A program made the position numbers and the translations under genes. This document shows positions 48,261-58,778 of a stretch of DNA of 64,000 nt, piece by piece. The stretch is from Epiperipatus broadwayi (Eukaryota; Onychophora; Udeonychophora; Euonychophora; Peripatidae). The stretch spans positions 188,001 through 252,000 of the forward strand of contig JAQFVV010000545.1 of the NCBI GenBank assembly GCA_028023455.1, written 5' to 3'. The notes beneath the pieces were generated by a model. The model was not told the origin of the DNA. It was given only the letters and a program-made list of their open reading frames with translations, and made no database searches. Numbering within the stretch: position 1 is the first letter of the stretch; each line of letters begins with the position of its first letter.

Positions 48261-48970
48261 GAAGACACTGCTCACATAGCAATTGGCATAATAATCCATT
48301 AGGCAACCTAATATGACAATTCATAATGTTTGGAAATCAGTCATTAACTTGCCCTCAAAAGAGAAAGAGATAGCAAGAGGACTTTTATAGATATATATAT
48401 ACATTTTAAAATAAAAATCAATACCATGTTCTTAGCAACTATGGCCCATTAATTTTAATATATTAAAAAAAAATCATTCAACACACTTTTTAAAAAAAAA
48501 ATAATTTGTTTTGTTTTTTTAATTTCAATAAATGCGGGTGGGGGGGAATGAAATAAAAAATGGTTAATAAAATAAAATCTAAGCTTTAAAAAGGAAAAGT
48601 GTGTTAAATAATTTTTAATATAAATATATATTCCTAACTGTTGCATTTAACAGAATAGTGTAGTAAGTTAGAGAGTTATCTTGAATTCAGTATTCATAAA
48701 TCCTAAGGTTTCATTCTTATGCTAGCATTGCCACTGTTCAGCAAACAATATCTGAAGAAGAGAGAAAATAATACTATTTGAAATGTTGTATTATATACTA
48801 ACTGTGTGTATTACTAACAGTTGAATGTATTGAAATAATATATTTCAGATTAATGGTTTGAGACCAGATGTAGTACATAGAAAGGTCAGATTAATAGGGA
48901 GACACCTTGACAAGATTTATAGGAAAAAGAAGTTAATAAGAATTATTAAGTGGGCATTCATTATTAAATG
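48261..48970. other. Noncoding stretch
   Basis: No supported gene. Contains a GGGTGGGGGGG run at 48,536 and A-runs; the minus-strand open frames here are low-complexity. Confidence 0.45.
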
Positions 48971-48974
48971 AAAA

Positions 48975-49560
48975 TAAAGGGAAATCTCTAAGTATGTGTG
49001 TATACGTTGATATAAATTCATATACAAATAAAATATTATGTTTAACAAATATGTTTTCAAAATATATCAAATAAGTCTAATTTGAGAACTTATTTATTTT
49101 TAGGCTTTAATTAAATATAAAAAAATAATAATAAATGCTTACAATGGAATTAAAAATTAATAGATAAGTTTTATATAAAAACACACACATATAAAGTAAT
49201 GATTATCTATTGATGATATGTAACAATGAGGTTTCCAAGTTTAAAAAAAAATTAAAAGTTTGAAATATTTGCTTTCTGTTAAAATGAATTAGTGCAGATA
49301 TAAGAATGACTTTTGATCTGTCAGGATTAAAACGAATGAAAAGATTTTCTAGATCATTCCCATGTTAATTAGAGATAAGCAGAAAAAAAAACAATTGGCT
49401 GAACTTGAATACAAAATATTTTTTTTCATCTTACTAAAAAAAAAAAAAGAGTAATTTAATAATTCCAACATAAACCTACTAAAGATCGCTCTCATCAACT
49501 CTTCAATAATTTCAGAAAATGTAATATGATTTTTTCACTTTACATTTATTCTTTAAAGGA
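48975..49560. repeat. Direct repeat copy 1 (pairs with 53,915-55,250)
   Basis: TCTCTAAGTA then TATTATGTTTAACAAATATG, TCTAATTTGAGAACTTA, GTGCAGATATAAGAATGACT and ACATAAACCTACTAAAGAT recur in the same order in both copies. Copy 1 lacks the hAT element of copy 2 and keeps its empty target (GTATACGT, 49,000-49,007). The Tigger element begins at its right edge. The two copies may be LTRs of a non-autonomous retroelement or a plain duplication. Confidence 0.7.
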
Positions 49561-49744
49561 AATACAGGCATCCTCTAGTTACAAATTTAATTGTTTCCTG
49601 ACATGTGTTTGGAAGTTGAAATTGTTTATAAGTAAGGTCTGTAAAAAAAACATCAAAAAGGGTTTTCAAAATACAGTATTTTTTTTTTATTTGTATCTGT
49701 AGTGTTTTGTAAAAATGGCAGACATGTTTGTGCACTCCAGAAAA

Positions 49745-50385
49745 AACTAGAATTTAGTCGAGAGGTTGTTTTAGATCGCTCGCTGATAATTGTGGAATTT
49801 AATTAAGGCATTGACGTAATGGCGATCGACAATTGCAGGAGATATTTGCTGGTTGCAAATATTTCTGGATAAGAGACGATACCTTATTGGATGGTGTATT
49901 AATTGTTGCAGTTATCAGGAAGCGATAAGAAAACTGGGTAACAACTACAGAAGGCAGTATTGGAGTAGGCAGTTTTTAGAGGACAACTCCAGTAAGAGAG
50001 CAGTTATTTGAGTACAACTCCAGTAGAGATATCTCACATCAGTGCTTGCGGTTAATGATCAGCACCCAGTGGAAATGTAGTCCAAGGGTGTAGCCGAAAG
50101 AGCCCACAGAGATGGGGAGACCACAGTGGAGATATTGAGAGCATTTGTTGCAGAGCATCTATTGCAGAGCATTCATTGCAGCATTCGTTGGAGAGCATTC
50201 ATTGCAAGAGAACAGCATGGGAATTGAACTTTAGCAAACTGTAGAAATATAGTTATTTGCTGACTGCACAGACATTCTTGCAGATATAACAGTATCTGGA
50301 GTTTTGTTTACAAATTTATCAAGAGTTAATTGAATTGTATTCTTTTTCTACTCTTGATAAAGAATTCTGTAACATTCTGTGTCTT
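49745..50385. other. GC-richer insert inside the Tigger element, origin unknown
   Basis: Starts near TTTAGTCGAGAGGTTG and ends near CTGTAACATTCTGTGTC. Its composition differs from the flanking Tigger. It has repeated phrases of the kind GAGCATT(T/C)(G/A)TTGCA at 50,140-50,200 and ATAACTATATTTCTACAG on the minus strand. The minus-strand start TGTTACAGAA would suit an LTR, but no target duplication was found. No coding frame. Confidence 0.35.
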
Positions 50386-50469
50386 TTTCTATTGCCCTTC
50401 CTACATGAGATATATGCTCTCCATTGGGATGACATTCTTCCATGATGGTCAAAAATTAGTCAAGATGCA

Positions 50470-51945
50470 TGAAGGCTTCATTTATATTCTTAATTGTCAA
50501 ACTTTTAGTTCATCATCAGGTTCTTCTTCATTATGTATTTCATTCATCTCCTGTAGTTTAATCAAGTTTTCATTTGATAGAAGTTCTGAGTGAGATTGCA
50601 TTAACTCATCAATATCTTCATTAGTAATATCTAAATTTAATTCATTCATTATAATGACTATTTAATATCTTCAGGGGTTTCTTCAATGTCCATAGAAGCA
50701 GTCATCATTTGTGGATAATTTTTTTCCAACAATCTTTCATTGTTGACTCTCATATTTCAGCCCACACATCCCAATAATATTTATTGCATTCCATATATTA
50801 TAACTTTTCCAAAAATCTCTTGGTGTAGGTCCACCTTCCTAGTCAATTGCCTTGATTGCTTGAGTCATTAATCTTCTCATATAATACTGCTTAAAAGTAG
50901 CTTTCATAGTTTGGTCCAGGTTGTATTTCACTTGTAGAATTTGGAGGGATAAACACAACATTAACTTCTGGATATAAATTTTGCAGAGATTTTGGATGTC
51001 CAGGAGAATTGTCTAAGAGCAGTAGTGTTTTCAATGGTAAATTATTCTCACTACAATATTTCCTAAAGAAGGCACAAAATGATGTGAGAAACAATCTTGA
51101 AAAAGCTGTGCAGTAGCCCAGGCTTTAGGATTTGATTTCCAATGACTGGACGCATTCTTTTATCTTTTCCTGTCAATGCTTTAGGATTTTGTCTGATAAA
51201 TTAGCATTGGCTAAAATTTAAAATCACCAGCTAAAATACCTCCAAGAAGTAATGTTAATTTGTTTTTGGAATGTTTATGCCCAGGTGCAACTGATTCTTT
51301 CTTTGCTAAATATGTATGTGCAGGCATCTTTTTTGAAAATAATCCTGTCTCATCTACATTGAAGACTCGACATGGAAAATAAGCTCCATCTTTAATTATA
51401 TTAAAGGAAGTGGAAATAAATTCACTGGCAGCTTTCTTATCTGCACTGGCACCTTCCCCGGTACATTTAATATTATGTAAAGAATATCTCATTTTAAATT
51501 TGTGAAACTAGCCATTGCTTGCTACAAATTCAACAGTAGAATCTTTTTTTAATTCTTTCTTCCAATCTTGATGCAAACTAAGAGCCTTAGCTTGAATAAT
51601 TGATAAACTCACTGGGGTGCCTTTTTTATGTTGATCTTCAATCCATAAAGCTAAATATTTCTTCATTTCATCCATTACTCTGCCATGCCTTTTTGAAACA
51701 ATCTTTGAAGAAATATTTCCACAATTTTTAACATATTCCGTGTGTTCTTGTTTTTCACAATTGTATATATATTGTTGATCAGTTTAAATTACCTAAAAGT
51801 GTAATTGAAGCAAAAGATTCACCATTTTCAGAACATTATATCCATTTTTATCATCCATTTTTGTCTCGATGGTTTGGGGTTTATGAGATCTTGACTTCTT
51901 TTTAATTGTATCAACACTGCTGTTTTTTCATTTCTCACTCATGTT
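50470..51945 (-). pseudogene. Tigger transposase (CENP-B-like HTH plus DDE) pseudogene
   Basis: On the minus strand an MSEK start lies near 51,940 but is followed at once by a stop, then a Lys/Arg-rich HTH region. The frame 51,492-51,211 includes FNVDETGLFSKKMP (first catalytic Asp) and GHKHSKNKLTLLLG. The frame 51,094-50,891 has LLLDNSPGHP (second Asp) and FIPPNSTSEIQP, where the following Met-Asp-Gln with the third Asp is lost. Further text reads EGGPTPRDFWKSYNIWNAI near 50,790. Multiple stops and frameshifts show it is long dead. It would have bound the terminal repeats and catalysed cut-and-paste. Confidence 0.8.
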
Positions 51946-52317
51946 TTTAATTAATAAGAATGAAAAAATTCAAAACAGAAATATATACAGTGTATATGTA
52001 ATGTAATCACGCACAAACTAATTTTAAAAATAAGAACTAATCAAGAGTCTGTGATGGTGCTAAAAATAAAAGTAATTAATGTCAGAGAGATGGGAAGATT
52101 TACTGTATTTTATATAGGTTTTTATTGTTCTCTAAAATATACTTTTAATTATTTTCTAAATTCCAAAGTTTATCTTTCTTTAGAAAAAATTCAATTACGA
52201 ATGTATGTAAATAGTGTTTTTTTATCATGTGCATAGATAAAGATCTAAAGTCCAAAAGTGATTAGTAATAGTGAAATGTTTGTAACTTGAATGTTCTTAA
52301 CTAGAGGACTTCCTGTA

Positions 52318-52500
52318 TTTTAAATACAAGTATACTTTATATACTTGGAGTTTATATGTAATATAGGAGATTTAAACACAGACTGTCAAGCTACCTCCAG
52401 CTATCTAGTTTATCTCATACAACTGACACACATGTGCCAAAGATAAATGACCTCCAATATATATTTCATGCTGAAAAATCAGTTGGTTCAGATTAATATC
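52318..52500. repeat. Partial copy of repeat family R
   Basis: Begins directly after the Tigger TA with TTTTAAATACAAGTATACTT and follows the R arm seen at 2,250-2,410 (ACACAGACTGTCAAGCTACC, TATCTCATACAACTGACACA, CCTCCAATATATATTTCATG). It ends where the match stops near CAGTTGGTTCAGATTAAT. Confidence 0.7.
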
Positions 52501-52504
52501 TAAT

Positions 52505-52600
52505 TGAGAAATTAAGAGTTTCAGCTTGCTCCATTAAATTAGTGGTGCTCAGCATGGATATGGTACACAGAGTACAATAAACCATCACGTACAGAACTAT
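52505..52600 (+). repeat. Short conserved block, second copy at 56,680-56,757
   Basis: TTTCAGCTTGCTCCATTAAA ... GTACAATAAACCATCAC matches TTCCAGTTTGCTCTATTAAA ... GTACAATAAACCATCAC at 56,688-56,756. Both end at the same ACCATCAC. The block could be the end of an LTR: it precedes the coiled-coil gag-like frame here, and the other copy has a TATATAAGGG box and AATAAAG upstream. Confidence 0.5.
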
Positions 52601-52999
52601 AAAGAAAATGGTGTCTCAACTAAGGCATGATATAAACCATCTACTTGAGATAAGGAAGGATCAGAAATAGATTATATGTTAGATGATAAAGTTTTGTTAA
52701 ATCACAGAAAAAAAGTCACAATCAAGGTAATTAACACCAACCATAGAAGAATTAAGAATATTGTAATTCTAGTAATTTGGAGAAAAATTAGGGACTAGAT
52801 AAAATAATTAAGTTGACTAATGAGTGTGAATGTGTGAAAAGGAATGTACAAGCACTGGAAGGAGTTTTAGGGAAGACTGGGATGAGTGTGATCTTATTAG
52901 TTACAGTATTGAAGATATAAGAATAATAATAATAAATAAAAATAATTAAATAAATAATAGAAATGGAAGAAACATGGGAACAAAATATTGAGGTGGATG

Positions 53000-53690
53000 A
53001 AAATTTGGATAACGTAGGGAAGATTTAGAAATAATCTCATCTGAAGAAGAAAAGCTCAGAAATAACTTATAAAATCCAAAACCTAGTGAATGGGGAAAAA
53101 CATAATTTCAGTATGCCAATGGAATTTGGGGATCTTGTGAAAATAATATGAGAACTTAAACAGAGCCATAAACAAGACCAAATAGAGAATTGACATGCTC
53201 ATGAAGCAAATAGACAGGCTCATGAAGCAAGTATTAGGCTTAAGAATAAAATAGACAAGCAAGAAAATAGACATGCTCATGAAGCAAGTAGACAAGCTCA
53301 GGAAGAAAATAAACACGCTCAGGAAGAAAATAAACAAGCTCAATAAGGAAATAAAGAGGCTCAAATAGACCTTAAACAGGATCAGGCAGAGATGAAATTA
53401 AGGCTAAATTTGACAATTGTTAAACAAGAATTGAAAGAAGTCAAATGAGAACATTTAAATGTTAAAAAGGATATAGTAAATATGAAAGAGTACCTAGAAA
53501 AGGTTCAGCAGGAGGTTGAAAAGCTGAGAATGGAACAGCAGCAAGTAAGGACTAACTTGGAGAAAATGCAAGATAGATTAACAGAAATGGAATTAACAAT
53601 GGAAGGCTTAAAAAATAAATTGATTCAAATTCAAGAGAATCAAGAACAAACTTTAATGCAGGAACTTCAAATGTAATAAGTTGAAGGATG
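53000..53690 (+). pseudogene. Coiled-coil, gag-like pseudo-ORF
   Basis: One plus-strand frame from about 53,180 to a TAA at 53,674-53,676 is dominated by Gln/Glu/Lys/Ala heptad-like text (QAQEENK, HAQEENKQAQ, KEYLEKVQQEVEKLRMEQQQ). It has two internal stops (TAA near 53,344 and TGA near 53,446); the last 64 codons from ATG 53,482 are open. This is a long coiled coil. Such Gln/Glu-rich coils occur in gag proteins of some retroelements, and the block lies between direct repeats, but no knuckle, protease or RT follows. Confidence 0.45.
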
Positions 53691-53914
53691 TGTTCTACAG
53701 AATATAATTAACATAAACCAACCTTTTATAAATTGAGTATTAGATCTATGCAGATGAAAGAAACAGATTAGGATAAAATGAAAAAATTGACAATTAATAA
53801 AAAGATTGACAGAGATCTTAATACACATTGCAAAACAGGTTGGTGAAGATAATGTAACAGATGAAGATCTAATGATGTATGATGGTGAAGATCCCAAGGC
53901 GGATAGTATTACAA

Positions 53915-55250
53915 GAGGGAATTCTCTAAGTAGGTGTGTATATATCAGTGGTCTTCAATCCCTGGTTCTCGGACCGGTGCCAGGCCACAGAAGTTTTCTG
54001 CTGGTCCACTCACTAGACTGGCAGGAAAGTTTGTAATAACAAAATAAGATTTTAAACTTTTAATTAATATAAACAATTTTTTTTTATTTTTTCATGGCAT
54101 TTTTACCCAATTAAAAAAAAAGAAACAGAACGAAAACAAAATCTAATCATCGTACATAAATTAATCTGTTTTCTATTTTTCGCAGATGTTTATGGGGGGA
54201 GGGGTAGAATTAAATTTTTTTATTATTTTTTTCAAAAAATTCAAAATTAAAAAAAAGTTTTTTATTATACAAATGCCATATATATATAACTTCATCTTGT
54301 ATATATAACATTAAATACAGATATTACATTTATCATAATCATTGTCATGTAATTACATTAGCTGTGACATTTCCCAACATTCAGGTGAGTAATATTTTAT
54401 TCTTGCATGTTTTAACAATGAAATAATAAACATAGAAATGCAAGCACATTAATGAGAATGATTGATATTGTACTGTTTACTGTAGCAGTATGACTGCACA
54501 ACTTAAGAAAGCATGTTCAGCATGTGAAAGTAAGCAAACACCATTACAATACACAGTAACTAGGGTGCTGCTTTGGTCAGTTATAACAATTATGCTCATC
54601 TAAGACTAAGCCGTTTACATCTTTAAAAAAAATTATCTGTAAACTTCTGCCATCTGCGAAATCTTATCCTTATTTTTGCCAGTATGCAGATGTGAAAAGG
54701 TTGAAGACCACTGGTATATATTGATATAGTTCATATATAAAAAAATATATTATGTTTAACAAATATGTTTTCAAAATATATCAGATGTCTAATTTGAGAA
54801 CTTAAATTTTATTTTTAGGTTTTAATTATATTTTTTAAAAAATAAATGCTTACAATGAAATTAAAAATTAATAGGTAAATTGTGTAAAATAATATACACA
54901 AAGTAATAGTTATTTATTGATATGTATTAATGACGTCTCCAAGTTTAAAAATAAAGTTAAAAATTTGGAATTTTTGTTATTTATTGAAACTAATTAGTGC
55001 AGATATAAGAATGACTTTTGATTAGTAAGAATTAAAAAGAATGAAGAGAAAATATTTTTTAGATCATTCCAGTGTTAAATAAAGTAAAAGCAGTGCTAAA
55101 AAAGACTTGGCTAAACTTGAAAATATTTTTTTTTTACCTTACAAAACAAAAGATTAATAATGTCCACATAAACCTACTAAAGATTGCATTCATCCAGTCT
55201 TCAATAATTTTAGAATGTGTAATATTTTTTTTTTCTTCAAACTTACAAAA
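53915..55250. repeat. Direct repeat copy 2, interrupted by a hAT element
   Basis: Same sequence order as 48,975-49,560 (see that entry), split at 53,946-54,713 by the hAT element. Beyond about 55,250 the similarity ends, near TTACAAAACAAAGGCC. The minor open frames 55,072-55,350 (plus) and 55,134-55,421 (minus) lie in it and lack motifs. Confidence 0.7.
53946..54713. mobile_element. Non-autonomous hAT transposon with exact 8 bp target duplication
   Basis: Left end CAGTGGTCTTCAATCCCTGG; the right end on the complement reads CAGTGGTCTTCAACCTTTTC. The 8 bp flanks GTATATAT (53,938-53,945 and 54,714-54,721) are identical. The length is 768 bp with no transposase. The paralogous copy at 49,000 lacks it and shows the uninterrupted site, which confirms insertion and its limits. 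Confidence 0.9.
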
Positions 55251-56153
55251 CAAAGGCCTTATAATAAAACATGACCATATTCTGATTGACAACTCCAATG
55301 ATTTACTATTAACTACTGGATATAATTTACCTGAGTTTCTTAAGGAATGAAGAAAAAAATAAAGAAACAAAATGTGCATATTTTGAACTACTGTTTGACA
55401 CAAGATCTTATATTTAAACATTTTCTAATTAGTTGTCAGCAAGGATTGTTAGTAGAAACATTTATTTTATATATCTGTCTGCTTTGGAACATTTTAAAGA
55501 AAAAATTTATATAAAAAAAATTATATACATTTTATTCATACTATATATAACTATGGTATTTATTATTAATGTTATTTAAAATTTATATTACCAAAGTGTA
55601 TTATAGATTGTAAATTCAATGTGATAGCTTCCATTGCCTATATAGAATTATAACTTTAATTAAAAATCTTAATTGATTTGTGGTATAAGCTTAGATAAGG
55701 AAGCCTACTGTTGAAATTATAATAGTAATTAACAGTTAATTTTTTTTTTTTTAAAAAAAAAAAGAAACAAATTCCACCTGCTAAACAGATCATATTTAAA
55801 ATAGTTGGAATAACTTAAAATTTTGAGAATTTCCATTGCTTAAATTAAAATAAATAGTCTCTTAAAGAAGTCTTAAATTGATTTACATGTATACCATACA
55901 GATATGTGTGTACTAATAATAATTATATAGTTATCCAAGCTTTCAATAATTGATTTAAATAATCAATTCTAGTATTTAGGAGGTGTGTAATAGGAAAACT
56001 TATAGTAGACTTGACAAATATAAGGAAATTATGTAATCTGGGTTTAATAAAACTATTTAACCACTTAGCTTTAGTTATATTATTGTAATTTTGTCAGCTT
56101 ATTGTAGTTTGAGGTACTGATCAGAAAACATTACTCTTAGTTGCCTATTGATG
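55251..56153. other. AT-rich noncoding stretch
   Basis: No gene or element recognised; a long T/A run at 55,740-55,763. Confidence 0.5.
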
Positions 56154-56161
56154 GCGTAGAC

Positions 56162-56529
56162 CAGGGGTCCCAACCCTATGCCCACGGGCACCATGGCGCC
56201 CACAGACCATTTTATGTGTGCCCGCCACTATCCGAACATGATAAAAAATTATATATATGATACAAATAAATTTAATTTTTAAAATTTCTTATAAATTATT
56301 GTATTATATTGTAATCAAATTGTAGGCCGTACTATACTTTTACAGTGTAAAAATATAAACGTTAATTATGTGTTAAAATTTTATTTTTGAAATAAATATT
56401 TTTTTGTACATAATGTGTATTATTAACAATGTCCAACTATAAATTTATATTGAAAAAATAAATGGTGCCCGCCACCTGAACCGGTATTATAGAATGTGCT
56501 CTTAAGTGCAAAAAGGTTGGGGTCTCCTG
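56162..56529. mobile_element. hAT-like MITE, 368 bp
   Basis: Left end CAGGGGTCCCAACCCTATGC; the right end on the complement reads CAGGAGACCCCAACCTTTTT. The 8 bp flanks are GCGTAGAC and GACTAGAC (six of eight identical). GTGCCCGCC appears near both ends in the interior. No coding capacity. Confidence 0.7.
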
Positions 56530-56760
56530 GACTAGACCTTCTGATGAAGATCTCAATAGACATGGTATATTTAGGTTTACATATATGTATATAAGGGATA
56601 ACAGCTTAGTAAATTGAATAAAGTTTTTATGCTATATTATTCTTAAATAACGCCTCATTTAGGTTATCATCTGAGAAAATAATTCCAGTTTGCTCTATTA
56701 AACTGTAGCACTCAACATATATATGATACAGGAAGTACAATAAACCATCACAGTATTGAA
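56530..56760 (+). other. Possible LTR end (TATA, poly-A signal, shared ACCATCAC end)
   Basis: GTATATAAGGG at 56,589, GAATAAAG at 56,616, then the block shared with 52,505-52,600, ending ACCATCACA near 56,757. Together these look like the U3-R-U5 order of an LTR, but neither the other edge nor target duplications were identified. Confidence 0.3.
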
Positions 56761-56997
56761 AAGTAAATAAATTTTTAATTTTCTAAATTCATTTAACAAT
56801 TATGATGGAAAATATAATTATAAATAAAATGTCATTCATCACTAACTTTCAACTTAATTATTTGTTCTTTTTTTACATACATTTATTATACAAATATAAT
56901 GGAGCCACTATATTTTCTATATTTTAATCCAACCTCTCCCCCTTCTTACATCATAACTAATGTTTTATTGAGAAGCTTTAATTTCAGTACAATAAAT

Positions 56998-57094
56998 GTT
57001 TTTTTTTTATATGTCAAAGCATTGACCAGGAAGCGAACCCGGGCCAGCTGCTTGGAAGGCAGCTATGTTAACTGCTAGGCCACCAATGCTTGAT
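56998..57094 (-). mobile_element. tRNA-Gly-derived retroposon with poly-A and 10 bp target duplication
   Basis: A 71-base tRNA-like body at 57,019-57,089 (minus) has a 7 bp acceptor stem (GCATTGG with TCAATGC, one G-T), anticodon loop CTTCCAA (anticodon TCC, Gly), and T loop TTCGCTT. The D arm is degraded. On the minus strand it is followed by TTTGACATAT and an A run. TACAATAAAT flanks the insert on both sides (56,988-56,997 and 57,095-57,104). It is a retroposed tRNA or short SINE, not a working tRNA gene. Confidence 0.8.
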
Positions 57095-57239
57095 TACAAT
57101 AAATATTGTTTCTTATACTGTAAGTGAACTAGATGTTTTTTAACACCTACATATATATAATATATAAAGAGCCTGCTAATATATTACATATTGGTAATAC
57201 AAACTATATAGGTCATGTGAAATATGACTGATTTTTACT

Positions 57240-57240
57240 A

Positions 57241-57272
<32 letters not shown>

Positions 57273-57274
57273 AT
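57240..57274. repeat. (AT)n(GT)n microsatellite
   Basis: AATATATATATATATATGTG passing into a GT run. No other feature. Confidence 0.85.
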
Positions 57275-57764
57275 TGTAATGCTACAAAGTGAGGACTGGC
57301 ATGGGGAGAATGGCAAACATCATTATTCCCATTGAATAGTCAATTCAATTATCATCAATGAACAAATATAAAAGGAATAAATATAGAATAAGCATGAGAG
57401 CATCAGCATTTAATAAAAATAAATAGTTATAATAATAATAATATATTACATGATATTTGAGTATTAACTAAGCTATGACATACTACACAACCCACCGGTA
57501 GCTAGCATAGACAATGAACCGAAGCAATGGCTTGGCAACTGAAACATTGGCATGACTAATAGATAGGAGTGGTGAAGGTGGCTTCGTGATCACCTTCGAA
57601 ATTTTGGAGTACTGCGGTGAATTCTGGGTAAATATCTGTCTTTTACCTGCTTGCGTTGACCAAGTGAGACCATTTTTTTTTACTGCGTCTGATCAACCAT
57701 TGTAAGAATTGAATATTTTGATTACTTATTTTATATTTTGATTTATTGCTGATTATATTACTAA

Positions 57765-57840
57765 TTTATCAAATTGTATTCCTAATTTATCAAATTTTAT
57801 TACTAATTTATCTAATTGTATTACTAATTACCATTTATAA
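57765..57840. repeat. Minisatellite, about 22 bp unit, 3.5 copies
   Basis: TTACTAATTTATC(A/T)AATT(G/T)TAT repeats three to four times just upstream of the ATG at 57,854. Confidence 0.75.
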
Positions 57841-57853
57841 CTAATTAACCAAA

Positions 57854-57952
57854 ATGTCTAACCAAGAAAAGGAAAAGAAAGCCATATTAAGTTATTGGGA
57901 CTTACCATCTTTTCCGAAAAAAAAGCAATTTCAGTATCGCATTATCTCATAA
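57854..57952 (+). CDS. Short frame of 32 codons, possible transposase N-terminal remnant
   Basis: ATG with A at -3, then 32 codons to TAA. Lys/Glu-rich start, then AILSYWDLPSFPKKKQF. I do not recognise it. Its position just inside a TIR element, with an AT-rich leader before it, suggests the first exon or remnant of an element protein, but coincidence is possible. Confidence 0.25.
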   Translation: MSNQEKEKKAILSYWDLPSFPKKKQFQYRIIS

Positions 57953-58089
57953 AGGCAATTATTTGTAGTTAATAATTGAGAACAATTTGCTTTTCTTTCT
58001 TTTTTAAATGTAAATAATTACTAAATACCATTAAAAATTATAAAGATTATTTATAATACTTAATTTTTGATATTATACTGTAATAAAAT

Positions 58090-58475
58090 ATTACTTATTA
58101 GTCCATTTATTATTGGAGTAAATTATTACTGCGGTTCTGAAATTAAATGTCTCATTTTTGGGACTGAAAATTGGCAGGGGGGGGGTCTTCTCCGATGATT
58201 TTTTCCTGCCAAAAGGCACTGCCAATACATACTTTAGTCTGACAAAAAATTACAATGATTAGTTCATTTCCTTGTTTCAGGGTCAAATGATTTACTTAAA
58301 AATCGTTAAAAATTATAATGATTATTTATAATATTCATTTTTGATATACTTTTTATCATAGTAAATTATTAGTTATTATTTCACAATGGCCAACCTGGCG
58401 ACGTTCGACATGTCTCCTTTGGTATTAACTATGCTATGCCAATTATAATATTTATTTTTGATAATATGTTACTGT
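58090..58475. repeat. Internal repeat block, left of the RTE
   Basis: Contains GTAAATTATTACTGCGGTTCTG (58,119), ATTATTTATAATATTCATTTTTG (58,321) and TAGTAAATTATTAGTTATTATTTC (58,359), then GGCGACGTTCGACATGTCTCC (58,397). All recur at 61,813-62,360 on the other side of the RTE, so the block was present in several copies before the RTE arrived. Confidence 0.7.
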
Positions 58476-58778
58476 AATAAATTATGGGCTGCAGAAAGGA
58501 GTTTGCTATTAACTGAAAGGAGACCCTTTGATTCCTCTTGGAGGCCTTAAAGGAACCGAGCAGGGCAAATTCCTAATGTCCACTCCATACGTTCTTGTCG
58601 TTGCAGCTGTTATTACTATATGTTTATTCATATAGTATACGAACATGGATGGGCTGCTCACCAACACGCATTAGCCAGCGTGGTGAGTTTATTGGCTTTT
58701 TACCTCTGAGTTTAAGATCAAGAAACACCATGGTCTTTCTTCTCAGTGCCTGATAAGGCAGAATGAATGTTTGTGTAA

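Larger units (their letters stand above)
49565..52315 (-). mobile_element. Tigger (pogo superfamily) DNA transposon, complete ends, dead
   Basis: Flanked by TA (49,563-49,564 and 52,316-52,317). The left end CAGGCATCCTCTAGTTACAA and the complement of the right end (CAGGAAGTCCTCTAGTTAAG) are inverted copies of the pogo/Tigger type. It is 2,751 bp long with a minus-strand transposase relic. It was inserted at the edge of direct-repeat copy 1. A GC-richer segment at 49,745-50,385 may be a later insertion. Confidence 0.8.

Noticed and set aside
53083-53364. Minus-strand 93-codon Ser/Leu/Phe-rich frame with repeats
   Set aside because: Antisense of the Gln/Glu/Lys-rich coiled-coil pseudo-ORF, which explains its periodicity.
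57019-57089. Functional tRNA-Gly(TCC) gene
   Set aside because: Degraded D arm, a poly-A tail in place of a T-run terminator and exact target duplications show a retroposed copy.
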